A DNA stretch of 64,000 nt from Rachycentron canadum (lineage: Eukaryota > Chordata > Actinopteri > Carangiformes > Rachycentridae), in contig CM076654.1 of the NCBI GenBank assembly GCA_038496675.1, positions 13,609,981 to 13,673,980 of the forward strand, read 5' to 3'. The notes beneath the pieces are model-generated. The model saw nothing but the letters and a program-made list of their open reading frames with translations. It had not been told where the DNA came from and ran no database searches. A program made the translations under genes and the position numbers. Shown here one piece after another: positions 1 to 10,057 of the stretch (positions are counted from its first letter, which is position 1; the number at the start of each line of letters is the position of its first letter).

Positions 1-3000
1 TTTTTTTTTTTTTTTTTTGCTATTGGTGCATATATATGATAGAATACGTATTTGTATGTTTTTTTTCTTCTAAATGTAATAAATAAATTATTTATCTCCA
101 CCAAATATGTGGAAAAGTTAATATTTAAATACATGACCAAACCTAAAAGCCACACCCTCTCTTAACTTTAGAAAACAAAACTGTAAATCAGTTGTGAATC
201 AAGGTGAAAATCCTTCCACCACTGAAGTCACATCTTTGTGCCATTGTTCAAAGAAGCTCATTCAGGCTGATGACAGCTCATATAGAAAATATTTTTATTA
301 ATGAGGGTGTAATGTCTCTTTCTTGACTACACTTTTGAGATGAGGAATAACTCAATAATAATTACATTGTATATTTTTTACCATAAAAATGTTATAACAA
401 TCCACTGTTGAACACAAAAGTTAGTTATTAATCCCAGAAGTCCCAGTCAATCACTCAGTAAGCACAGAGCCCCACATTTTATTTTAGATAAATCATTCCT
501 AGAGAGGACTGTAGGCTCACAGATGAGTAGAACAGAGAACAAGAAATAAGTAAAGAAATGATTCAATTAGTGTTGTAAACTAACAAAATTTTACTAGAAG
601 TCACGAATACTTTATTAAATTAAGTAATCAATAAACATGTGGTGAAAGATATAACTTTTTTCCTGTTGCTGTAGTGAGTTTAGCAAGTTTGCTGTTCCAA
701 TCAATGTGGTTATCATATAACATGACACATGCGCAAGTCAGCGCATACTCATGCATAAAGAAATGAACAAACTGTATACATATATATACATCAGTGAAGT
801 AGATCCCTACTTTATGCCTAGCCTATGCCTAGTCATGTACTGTCTGTAAAACTAGTACAGACACATGCTCAAGACATGCCATGAAGACATAACTCACAGC
901 TCACATACCAAATTATCTTGTAGTAAATTAACTTGCAAAGCCAGTCATACAGTAATGAAAAGTAAATGAAAATGTGTCCTGTGTGATAAGTTATTATGTC
1001 CTTTTATATCTGCCAAGGGGGTCTTGCATTCGGTTTGTTATAACTGCAGTTATACCTGAGGAGAGGTTAGGCCAGGAGACAAAGAACAAACTAAGTTTTT
1101 AGCTTTTTCAGAAAACTCTTGAAAAGTTTTTTGCACACTGTCAGAGGAGACAATTTTGAACATTTCACTATTTTCTCAGGATATACTACTTCAATCAAAA
1201 AAAAAAATCTTGCACGTTTATTCCATGATCCTCTTTCATTATGTGTTTGATGCTCCAGATCCATATCAATATTTAAAACTGATCAATATTTAACCCTGGT
1301 CAAGCGAGCTCTTTCCAAGTGCTTCTAGGTTTGTAATAAAATCTGCTTTATTTTCTATTTGATAAATGAATTGTTTTCATGTGTTGATGGATGGGAACTT
1401 GTTAAGCAAAATGTACAATCATTATATTTCTTTGTTGACTTCTTTATCTGTTTTCTTACATATGTTCTCCAGGATTAGAAGCATTTTAAATTCACAAGAA
1501 AAATTGTTCAAACATGAATCAATGTTCTTAAATTTAGCACGTTTGAATGATAGTGAAATCAAATATAGGTGATTGATGGTGTGCTCTTACAGTCTACATT
1601 TGTTGTTTAAACAAATTGTAAACATCAGGCTAATTATGGCTCAGTAGTGCAGTTGCAGTGGTCATGAAAATACCCAGAGGAAAGGAAAATTCTAATTAAT
1701 CGATCTTTATCTAGCCTCTTCTCCTAGACTTAATTGAGCTCAATTTAACATCAATATAAGATTTGGACTTTTGTACTTGGACATTTTTTTTGTATTTCTT
1801 AATCTCAACTCCTAAGAAATAGCCCCAGTCTGATTTAAGTTAAATGTAAACCCTTTATTTTCCTAATTTCTTTTCTCACTGCTCCGATCTTAAATAAACA
1901 GTAAGATCCCAAAGAAAACTTATTGGCTCTTAAATGAACCTGCACCACACCTGAAATTGTGATCAAATGAAGGTATGTAAGCACAGTAAAAGAGCTCCTG
2001 CTTCTTGTGTGCTTCTCCTGCTATCCTCAAACTAGACAGGAATGATTACTTACATCTTGAAGATCTTGATCTATTTTTTAGCTCCTTATTTCTCCTAACA
2101 GGGTTTTAGGAGAAACAGGCTAGATTTCAGCAACCTCCAAATAAGAGCTGTCTTAACAACAGCAAAGTTTTCCTCTGGGTAATCACACACACAGATGTAT
2201 TTGCAAAATTGGAAATCAAATATGTAAATTAATGATGTGAGGATTTAGAGAGCACTGACAGTCATCAAAGAAGTTCATTAAACAAGAGCCCAGCCATCAA
2301 CAATCAGTACTTATGGGTGTGAATTGAAAATGCTGTCTGTCTTGTTCTAATTTAAGATTTTTCTCCATAGTTTTCTTATCTCCTTAAAGACAGAGATTAT
2401 CTACCCGGTCAAAACGTATGGGTCCTTCACTTGATTTATCGCTCATTTCTTCCTGGTTAATGCTCTGTGCTTAACAAGGGCCAAAAGCAGGTAGTTTTTC
2501 TGTATGTTCTTTTTGAATGATTTCCCTGTGCAACCCAAGTGCAGTTTACTGTGATGTACCTGTGATCCGTGATTTAAATCCCTACAAATATCGCAAATCA
2601 AAATATGCTTATTTTTGATTTACTGCCGTAACCTTGATCATAGCACATGAAAGTATAAGTTTAACTGGTTAGATTTTTTTGCCACTCAGGACTGCATTGA
2701 TTGTCCAATTTGTCTCAGCGAGGGCATGTCCTCGACAGGTTTAGCATGACAGCATAATAAACGTAGAAGTGGCAACAGAAGAGGATAGCTCCAACTGATT
2801 CCCTCCATTTTTTTCTCCTCCACCTTGTTATTGAGTGCAGCAGACTGATATGTTTTGGCAGATGGAAATGATTCAACACTGCACCACGTGGAGTGTGTCT
2901 GGTGTACCAGTGGAGCACTCAACCATGTAATATAGATGTATAGATTGAAACAGGCAATAACAAAGGAAGGAGTGCTCAACGTTGACTATACCCAGTGGTT

Positions 3001-3223
3001 CTAGCTGATCCTGGAGCTCAGAGGGGGCTTCCCTCGGCTCTGTCTTTATGTTGACACAGTAGTTTTTCAGCCGCCTCTTCTTCCATTTTACCAAATAGTG
3101 AGATTGGATCCAGTGGAGCATGGCATTCCTGCTTGTCCATAACAAGTAAAAAAAAAATGTTTTCACAAGGCAAAGTTTTTATACAGGCTATCTCTGAAAT
3201 TACATTGCCAGTCATTCTCAAAC

Positions 3224-3251
3224 AAAAAAAAAAAAAAAAAAAAAAAAAAAA
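3224..3251. repeat. Poly-A tract (28 bases)
   Basis: Uninterrupted run of 28 A. It could be the tail of an old retroposed copy or simple slippage. I see no clear retroposon body on the expected side. Confidence 0.9.
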
Positions 3252-3548
3252 GAAATCCTATTAAAAGTTGGCAAAGATCAGGATTAGGGACAAAAATTTA
3301 AAAAAAAAAAAATACTGCTGGCTGAAAACAGGAGGGAACAGCTAGCTTGGCTCCACACGGAATATGAAGTAAACGTGATATTTAGCTCATTGTTATCGGT
3401 CTTATGTCCAAATTATTTCTTAGTCCAGCCCATAACTCCTGTACAAGTTTTCATACATACATAAATAAAGCAGACACATGTTCATTAGTGCTATGTGCTT
3501 AAAGGTGCTAGGACGTGATTTAGCTACTTTTTGAAATAGGCATGCAGG

Positions 3549-3700
3549 CTAGCTATTTCCCCATTTCCCGTCTTTGTGTTAAACTAAGATAACTGGCTGC
3601 TAGCTCCAGCTACATATTGACCATGCATTTGAGAGGTATATGAATCTTCTCATCAAAAAAAATAAGCAAAGTCGTGTATTTCACAAAAAGTTTCTGTAAA
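3549..3700. repeat. Dispersed teleost repeat, copy 1
   Basis: Positions 3549-3599 match 43205-43257 at roughly 80% by eye; both contain CTAGC, ATTTCCC, TCTTTGTG and a CTAA-rich stretch. From memory this resembles an abundant fish interspersed repeat ending in an 'aaaatgttgaacta' type sequence. The following 100 bases look like its continuation. I cannot name the family. Confidence 0.5.
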
Positions 3701-4329
3701 CTACTGATCTCAGAACATAAAAGTTAGCAGTTCTCCTTTTGTGTCAGATAGTACAAAAAGTAGTGCTGTACTATTTTGTAACCTTCCTTTCCTGAGGTGG
3801 AGGTGGACAAAAAAACAAAAAAAACAAAACAGAAACACAGGTCTATGTTACAGGCCTACACACACCAACCTGAAACCTGACATGCAGCTAGGAACCACAG
3901 GTGTTAAAAGACTGAATAATTTACATCTGCTGGAGGAGTTTGATCTCACCTTTACTCACTTTGGTCAAGAGCCTCCTGTTACATTCACCACCCAAATGAC
4001 ACAGAGGAATTTCTAATCTGTGGCTCAAGGAATTCCTTTTATCTGTGGCTGAGTTGGCTTGACTTCATCATGGCCACCACTGACCAGAGATTATCCTATT
4101 ATACTGGCTCTCCTCTATCGTCTGTCTTTGTGTGAAGCCTACATTATATCCATAATTATAAAATCTGGGCTGAAATAATTGACACAAAGAAAATAAAAAG
4201 TATGGCATTTGAGAGTGACTTCATACCAATTTTAAGAAGTAAAGTGTACAGTATCTTCCCCTACAAATGGCCTGACTTCTTCAGAGTTGTCTCTCAGTTG
4301 TGTCTTTTTCCTCCCAATGCGTGTCACAG

Positions 4330-4543
4330 GTGTTGGTCTGGCTACAGTTGTTATCTCCTTTGTCTTCTCCACGTACTACAATGTGCTCATGAGCTGGGCA
4401 CTATACTATTTCTTCAACTCGTTCGGGGCTTCAACTCTTCCCTGGAATTCCTGCAACAACACTTGGAATGTCGTGGAAAACTGCTCCAGCGGTTTCCCTG
4501 GAAACGCCACCCACCTGCAGTCGGCCAGTCAGCAGTTTTTCGA
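4330..4543 (+). CDS. SLC6 exon a: TM3 and start of EL2
   Basis: Preceded by a pyrimidine-rich acceptor ending GTGTCACAG and followed by donor GTGAGA. It begins with two bases completing a Gly codon, so an upstream coding exon must supply one base. It encodes TM3 and the first half of the large extracellular loop, including PWNSCNNTWN and sequons at NNT, NCS and NAT. Confidence 0.9.
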
Positions 4544-7500
4544 GTGAGAAAACTTCACTGCAGTTGTGTCACGTTTCCTGCACAACCTGCCATCTTAAAC
4601 CTGTTACTCATCTTCCTGCCACAGACTGAAGTGGGTTGTATGTGAACACACATTATCGGTCAAATTTCACGAGAGATTTCTGCTTTTCTCTGCGTTGGTT
4701 TAAGATGGAAAGAAATGTGACCTATTTGTGTACATATTAAGATCTAGCAAAATGTGAATCACAATTATTTGGATTTATTTTGTCAATCACATCTGAAACA
4801 TCACCCACACGGACAGTGGATTAGCTTAGTGTTTGAGTCACAGGTGTTTGATGATATGGAGAAATATTTAAGATATAAAACCAAGTTTGCAGTTTTTTTT
4901 AGGATACTGTAATGGGAATGACTTTGTATTCGTATTTTCAGTCTTCTTTTTTTCATTTTCCAGCAACCGGCTTCTGGAGAAAACTAGTGGCATTGAAGAA
5001 GCTGGTGGCCTTCGCTGGGAACTCTTTGGCTATCTCCTTCTGGCCTGGGTCGTTGTGTATTTATGCATATTTAAAGGAGTCAAATCCACTGGCAAGGTCA
5101 GAATAATGCTGTTTTTCTGAATGATTGGTTTATTCATAGTTTGAAATTGCAATTGGATAATCTATCAACATATTACACATACATTGGATATTTATTTGAA
5201 ATAAAACACAAATCACTGAAAACAGGTCAACCATCACTAAATTGTTATAGCCTCACCAACACAAGAAACCCAGGCACTGATCGAGTTCTACTTTTTGCTC
5301 TTTGTGTCACACAGGTTGTGTATTTCACTGCTATATTTCCGTACTTTATTCTGTTCGCCCTGCTCATCAATAATGTGCAGCTTCCTGGAGCCAAAAATGG
5401 CATCCTCTTCTTTGTGACACCTGTCTGGAGCAAACTATTTCAAGTGAAGGTGAGAGAGAAGTAAGCTTTTTCTTAGGACCTTGGTTACACATTGGCACCA
5501 GATAGTCGAAACTAACTTTAAGATGTTCAAATCACATTAATTATTATCTCACATGAGTGATTGACAGAATGTATCAATTCGATGTATGATTTGATGACTG
5601 TATAGCTGAAACAACAGCTGTATCTGTCTGTTTTCAGGTGATAAGTTTTATCTTTTAAATAATAAAAGATAAACTCAGTTCAAACTCAGCAAAAGCCAAA
5701 ACTGCAAGAGAAGAAAGGGGGAAGAAGTCATATGACATTCCATTCAAGACTATTCTAGACAAGTTAAACAGTGGAAAATTTGACATCAGAGATTTTAGGG
5801 ACAAATGCCAGAATGTAATCAGAAGGAAAGAAAGATGAACTGGTGATACTTTCCCTTTGGCATTAAGTGAAATCCACAGCAGGAGCTCACAAATGCAGGA
5901 ATCTGTAATGTGAATGTCAGTCTTCAGACTGACAGAAATGTTTTTTGTTTTGGCCTTTCAAACTGCTTTATATGAAACAACACTAGAATTAATTTTGATA
6001 CCCTCATTTTACCTCCATTATAGGTTTGGGTGAAAGCAGCTGCTCAGGTGTTTAATTCCCTTGGCATTGCATTTGGCTCCATGATTTCAATGGCTAGTTA
6101 CAACAAGTTCAACAACAACATTCTCAGGTACAAATTGAATGTCCTGTTTGCAAAAGCTGCACAATGTGTTTTTAAATATTTTTCAGTAAAACAGTAAAAA
6201 TATAATACAGTATAAATGTAAATATGTTAACAGCACATTCATTATATTTATTTGTGGTTTGTAGATTTTAGGCCACAATCACATACGACTGATTTTAATT
6301 AAAAATATATGAAATAATGTCATACTGACCTTTTTTTTAAAACCAGTCACTGTAATAAAAGTAGAGCAAAAAAAAAAAAAATGCTTAAAATTACTTTCAT
6401 TTCTGGTTTTTACTATTTTTTCTGACCATATGAGAGCTTGGTTAAACAGCTGTCTTGATGAACTAATGGCTGCTTCTTGATTTAGGACCTTTGTTTTTGT
6501 GAGTTTGGTAGATAATAGAACTGGATTAAAATGGTCTTTTTTTCCTCTGTCTCTCGCAGAGATGCTTTGATTGTGTCATTAACCAACTCCTTCACTAGTA
6601 TCCTGGCTGGCTTTGTGATCTTCTCAGCTATTGGGTACATGGCTCATATACATAACCTCCCTGTGGACAACATAGCTACAGATGGTGAGCATGAAGCCTG
6701 GAAAGAACATTGCACCATAATAAACATAATTGCACAACTTTGTTTGAATATAAATAAAGTAAGACAAAGCCATGGAATATGTAAAACCAGTAGGGTAGAT
6801 ATATAAATATGTACTAAACTCCAATGTTTTTGTTTTCATCTTCTGGGGAGCATTTTTTTTCTTCCTTTTATGGTGAAACTAAACACAAATGTCAAGATGT
6901 GCATGTCAGCACTGAATAACTGTGCAGGTCACTTAAGGACAAAATAGTTGTAATCTACAATTTCTTACAGCAATATTTTACTGATTTTACACATGGATTT
7001 TAGTCATCACAGGGAGCTCTATTCAGCCAGTTGCATAATGTCTTCTTTGGCTTTGCAGGATTCACAGTTTTTGGAGCTCAATTCATTGTGAAACACTAAA
7101 AGTCAAAATATTTTAACTTATGCTGCCTCAGTTTTGACCATTAGCCTTTTTGTCTGTCTCTTGTGAATGTCCAGCTTCATGAATTTTGAATTGCAGTCAC
7201 ACATTAGTGCAACATGAACTTGTATATGTGAACTGTGGTGACACATAAATCTCTTCAACAAAGCTGGCAGATGTCGACATAAGAAGGGTTGTAGATTTAG
7301 CTGAATGAGAAAAACAACACTTTGAGCAGAATTGTATGTTGTTGTAAGTTACTCAGTGTTTAAATACCATCTGAATAAGACTCTGTCCATTCAATGATGC
7401 ATTATTAAAAAGAGGAACTACATTTTTCCAGCCTCTAGGTCAGATAAGAATACTGTGAAAAGGTCACAAGACTGTGTCTCTATCAGCTGTAATCACACCA

Positions 7501-9763
7501 TCAGATGATGACTTCTTTGTGGTCTGCTCTGATCCTCCTGATTATTGGTTTTAAATTTTCAAGAGTAATCTTTAATGTCTGGATCTGGACATAGGCAGTT
7601 AGCCTTTGGACAGAGCCAGGGTAGTGGTTGCCCCCTGTTTCCAGTCTTATACTAATTTAAATTAACTGATTGACACTGATGCGTTCGGCGTGAATCTTTA
7701 TTTGATACGTGGCCAGAAAGCAAATAACTATATTTTCTATTTCAGTCAATGGAAGCACAGCAGTCTGAATTTGTTTACATTTGCATCCTGTTATGTAGAG
7801 GTAACAATACCTTTGCTGTGTCATATCATCAGGTCCTGGTTTGGTGTTCGTTGTGTACCCTGAAGTCCTCTCCACCATGCCCGTTTTTCAGCTGTGGGCG
7901 CCCCTGTTCTTCTTTATGCTGCTGTGTCTGGGCCTGGACAGCCAGGTAAACATCTCTATCTCTCACATAAGTGTGTGATGAAGACTGAGGACACTTTTGA
8001 AGATGTGTGTGTATTTTTAGCAACAAATATGGGCCTTTACAGTTTGAATTTGCATTTGTAGGAAACATTCACACATGTATTATATAATATATAATATATA
8101 ACTGGAGTCAGAGAGATTGGGGAAAAGGGGCAAAACGGCTGTTCCATTACACAAAGTAATGTAGGCAAAACAATTACTGGCTCAGGCTCACCATTCTCTG
8201 TAATTGTTTGCTGAACTGTGTCCACTTTGGCCATGAACTTGTAAAAGATTATTTAGGAGATTTGTGTGCTTCAGACTGACAGGCACTAACATGCATAATG
8301 TAGATGGAAGTTATGATAATGCTGTTGTGTGCTGATGTTTAGCAGGTATTGTTTACTTTGTTCACCATCTCAGTCAGTGTACCAGGATTTGCAAAACAAA
8401 GAGTATGCTCATTATGCTGAAAACATTCATATTTAAAACTCACTAACTCACTGTCATAATAATTGACTCGTTCTGTTGCTCTTCCTGTTTGGCTGTTCCA
8501 ATTCAAACAACCAGTATATATTTGGACCGGGCTCTTTGCATAGGCTTGTAATTACATCCAAAACAAATGTGCAAGAATGTCATCAAGTCAAAAGGGCACA
8601 AATTTGTGTTTTGTATGTGCTTCAGTTTGCAACAGTCGAGGTGGCTGTGACTTTCATCAAAGATGAGTTTGGTCCTACGGTTCTGCGTTTCCTAAGAAGA
8701 GAGGAACTGCTAGCCCTGGCTGTGTGTGTGACTTGCTTTATCTTGGGGTTTCCTCACATTACTAAGGTACAATAAGGAACAGTAAACAATGATTACATGG
8801 AGCAACAGTTACATCACTGGTGATGGTTATGTTGTCATTGCAGTATTTTCTTCTTTGTGTTTCCTCTCTTTTTTGCACAGGGAGGCATCTATGTGTTTCA
8901 GCTGATGGACCACTACACTGCTGTGGTTTCCCTTATGTTCTTGGCTTTTTTTGAAGTTGTAGCCATCTGCTGGATGTTTGGTAAGATCCACATAAAGTGC
9001 ATAAGTTCAAACCAAGATGCTCTGTTTACATGGTAAACACATGCTTTAGACCTTTAAGCCCCCAGGACTTGTTGTGGCTGATTAATTATTAAACTGAGTA
9101 AATAAAGCATAAGGTATAAATCAGTATTAGTGGTTTGTGGTTATTCTAAGTGTTAAATTGCCACTTCTCTCTTTCCATCAGGTGTCCCACGTGTCTCCAT
9201 AATGGTCAAAAGGATGCAAGGAAAAACTCCAAACATCTACTTTCGTGTCTGTTGGCTGCTGCTCTGTCCTATGTTGGTGCTGGTGAGGTTTTAACTGTTT
9301 GAATAAAATCTCCACATGTTCTTAATTGTTGTCCTGGACATATCAGTAATTATATTAATAATGAAGGTTATGTATAAGATTATATATTTTTTTCATAGTG
9401 CATACTGATCTCCAGCATTGTCCAGTACACTCCTGTTCACTACGGGAAGTACACTTATCCAGTGTGGGCTGAATGGGTGGGCTGGGGAGTTTCCCTAGTC
9501 TCTATAGTCTGGATCCCACTTGGTGCTATTCACGAGCTCTGCGGCAACAAAGGCTCACTTCTGCAGGTGAGTGTTGAGTATTGAGTAAGTAACATTAACA
9601 TTTGCCAGTTAACATCAGCACAAAATGCAACTGATGTGTAATTCATTAGTTTATCATGCATTTGGTTAGAAATTAAACAGTTGAAAAAAGGCACATTTTG
9701 GTCTGATGGTGATGATTAATCCTGAGGGAAATGCCCATATCTGTACCATTAATTTAATATCTG

Positions 9764-9799
<36 letters not shown>

Positions 9800-10057
9800 T
9801 TGTTCATAACTAAAATAACTGAGTTTGCTTTACTCAGTGTGTCTTTACCTCCGTGTATTACTGCTTGAGCAGACAGGACGTGCTTGAACATACTGTTGTT
9901 TTCTAAAAGGTTCATTTTCTAAAACTTTGCCTTCTCTGATCCTCAGAGACTTAAAACAGCTATGACTCCTACAATAGACCTGGATGCTGAGGATCCCTTG
10001 CCGGAAAAACAGAACCTAGACCCGCTGTGTGAAACCTTATTTACTGACCAGAAATAA
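4330..10057 (+). CDS. SLC6-family Na+/Cl- dependent transporter, 3' part (11 coding exons, TM3 to stop)
   Basis: Plasma-membrane symporter of the neurotransmitter:sodium symporter family (GABA, taurine, creatine, amino acid or monoamine carriers). Eleven exons join in phase with GT/AG borders: 4330-4543, 4964-5096, 5315-5449, 6024-6127, 6560-6684, 7833-7945, 8626-8766, 8881-8980, 9182-9282, 9399-9566 and 9947-10057. Together they give about 480 residues. Visible family marks are the TM3 YYNVLMSWALYYFF segment; an EL2 loop with paired cysteines and three N-glycosylation sequons; KGVKSTGKVVYFTA of TM4-5; the TM6 SYNKFNNN tail; a TM7 Asn; LGLDSQF in TM8 (Na2 site); and GGIYVFQLMD in TM10. The sequence sits nearest the GABA/taurine/creatine side of the family by eye, but I cannot choose a paralogue, so no symbol is given. 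Oddities: no TM1-TM2 exons in view; Asn replaces the TM6 gate Phe; the usual RFxxDIxxM motif after TM10 is eroded; the C-tail is short. Confidence 0.9.
4964..5096 (+). CDS. SLC6 exon b: end of EL2 and TM4
   Basis: Acceptor TTTTCCAG and donor AAG|GTCAGA. The first base completes an Asp codon. Encodes the loop segment with LLEKTSGIEEAGGLRWELF and TM4, ending in KGVKSTGK, one of the best-conserved family motifs. Confidence 0.92.
5315..5449 (+). CDS. SLC6 exon c: TM5 and EL3
   Basis: Acceptor CACACAG and donor AAG|GTGAGA; exactly 45 codons in phase 0. Starts VVYFTAIFPYFILFALL (TM5) and continues through LPGAKNGILFFVTPVW, the usual LPGA...G..FY..P.W loop of the family. Confidence 0.92.
5915..5934. 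repeat. Short intronic palindrome
   Basis: Arms TGTCAGTCT and AGACTGACA are perfect 9-base reverse complements separated by two bases. It lies in an SLC6 intron. No function is apparent. Confidence 0.6.
6024..6127 (+). CDS. SLC6 exon d: TM6
   Basis: Acceptor ATTATAG and donor CAG|GTACAA. Encodes VWVKAAAQVFNSLGIAFGSM and the SYNKFNNN tail of TM6. The conserved Gln and the Na1/Cl-coordinating Ser are present. The intervening residue, normally Phe (LeuT F253, SERT F335, GAT1 F294 in the numbering I recall), is Asn (codon aat). Confidence 0.92.
6560..6684 (+). CDS. SLC6 exon e: TM7
   Basis: Acceptor CTCGCAG and donor GATG|GTGAGC. The junction codon gives Arg, then DALIVSLTNSFTSILAGFVI (TM7, with the conserved Asn of the ion sites) and FSAIGYMAH, followed by part of EL4. 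Confidence 0.92.
7833..7945 (+). CDS. SLC6 exon f: EL4 and start of TM8
   Basis: Acceptor ATCATCAG and donor CAG|GTAAAC. Encodes GPGLVFVVYPEVLSTMP of EL4 and the first part of TM8, ending LGLDSQ. The Asp-Ser pair forms the Na2 site in this family. Confidence 0.92.
8331..8374. repeat. Dispersed repeat fragment in SLC6 intron
   Basis: GATGTTTAGCAGGTAT and TTCACCATCT recur in the same order and spacing at 60920-60965, downstream of wscd2. From memory the motif belongs to a common teleost interspersed repeat rich in 'catgctaa'. The second copy is longer and better kept. Confidence 0.6.
8626..8766 (+). CDS. SLC6 exon g: rest of TM8, IL4 and TM9
   Basis: Acceptor GCTTCAG and donor AAG|GTACAA; 47 codons in phase 0. 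Begins FATVEVAVTFIKDEF and ends in TM9 with LGFPHITK, resembling the F-x-G-x-x-x-I-T-x-GG stretch of related transporters. Confidence 0.92.
8881..8980 (+). CDS. SLC6 exon h: TM10
   Basis: Acceptor TTTGCACAG and donor TTTG|GTAAGA. Encodes GGIYVFQLMDHYTAVVSLMF and the FFEVVAICWMFG end of TM10. The Asp of LMD corresponds to the TM10 extracellular-gate acid (LeuT D404, GAT1 D451). Confidence 0.92.
9182..9282 (+). CDS. SLC6 exon i: IL5 and TM11
   Basis: Acceptor TTCCATCAG and donor CTG|GTGAGG. Encodes VPRVSIMVKRMQGKTPNIYF and the start of TM11. Most paralogues have an N/Q-RF-x-x-D-I-x-x-M-x-G motif here; this copy keeps only the R, M and G framework. Confidence 0.9.
9399..9566 (+). CDS. SLC6 exon j: TM11-TM12
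   Basis: Acceptor TTTCATAG and donor CAG|GTGAGT; 56 codons in phase 0. Includes YTPVHYGKYTYPVWAEWVGW, then TM12 ending IPLGAIHELCGNKGSLLQ. Confidence 0.92.
9766..9795. repeat. (TA)15 microsatellite
   Basis: Uninterrupted TA dinucleotides in the last intron of the SLC6 gene. Confidence 0.95.
9947..10057 (+). CDS. SLC6 terminal exon k: cytoplasmic C-tail
   Basis: Acceptor GATCCTCAG; opens RLKTAMTPTIDLD and stops at TAA (10055-10057), giving a tail of 36 residues. I see no PDZ-binding end of the kind found in some GABA and taurine carriers. An AATAAA hexamer overlaps the stop codon. Confidence 0.9.
   Translation, partial: RLKTAMTPTIDLDAEDPLPEKQNLDPLCETLFTDQK

Larger units (their letters stand above)
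1..4329. other. Intergenic or intronic DNA upstream of the SLC6 exons
   Basis: AT-rich DNA with no exon I can support. I looked on the + strand for the SLC6 N-terminal exons, which should carry the TM1 motif (N-x-W-R-F-P-Y then a Gly-rich stretch) and the TM2 G-G-x-P motif, and found neither. The stretch starts in a poly-T run cut by the window edge. It contains a 28-base poly-A tract and part of a dispersed fish repeat near 3.55 kb. Short minus-strand open frames at 2.7-3.2 kb overlap each other in several frames and resemble no protein I know. Confidence 0.6.

Noticed and set aside
2686..3221. Several overlapping minus-strand open frames
   Set aside because: Three frames are open at once, with no domain and no splice sites fitting a gene; the stretch is probably old repeat DNA.
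4202..4329. Possible SLC6 coding sequence before the TM3 exon (contains IFPYKW, recalling the TM1 FPY motif)
   Set aside because: The reading frame differs from the TM3 exon, no Gly-rich TM1 continuation follows, and the stretch contains the pyrimidine tract of the acceptor.
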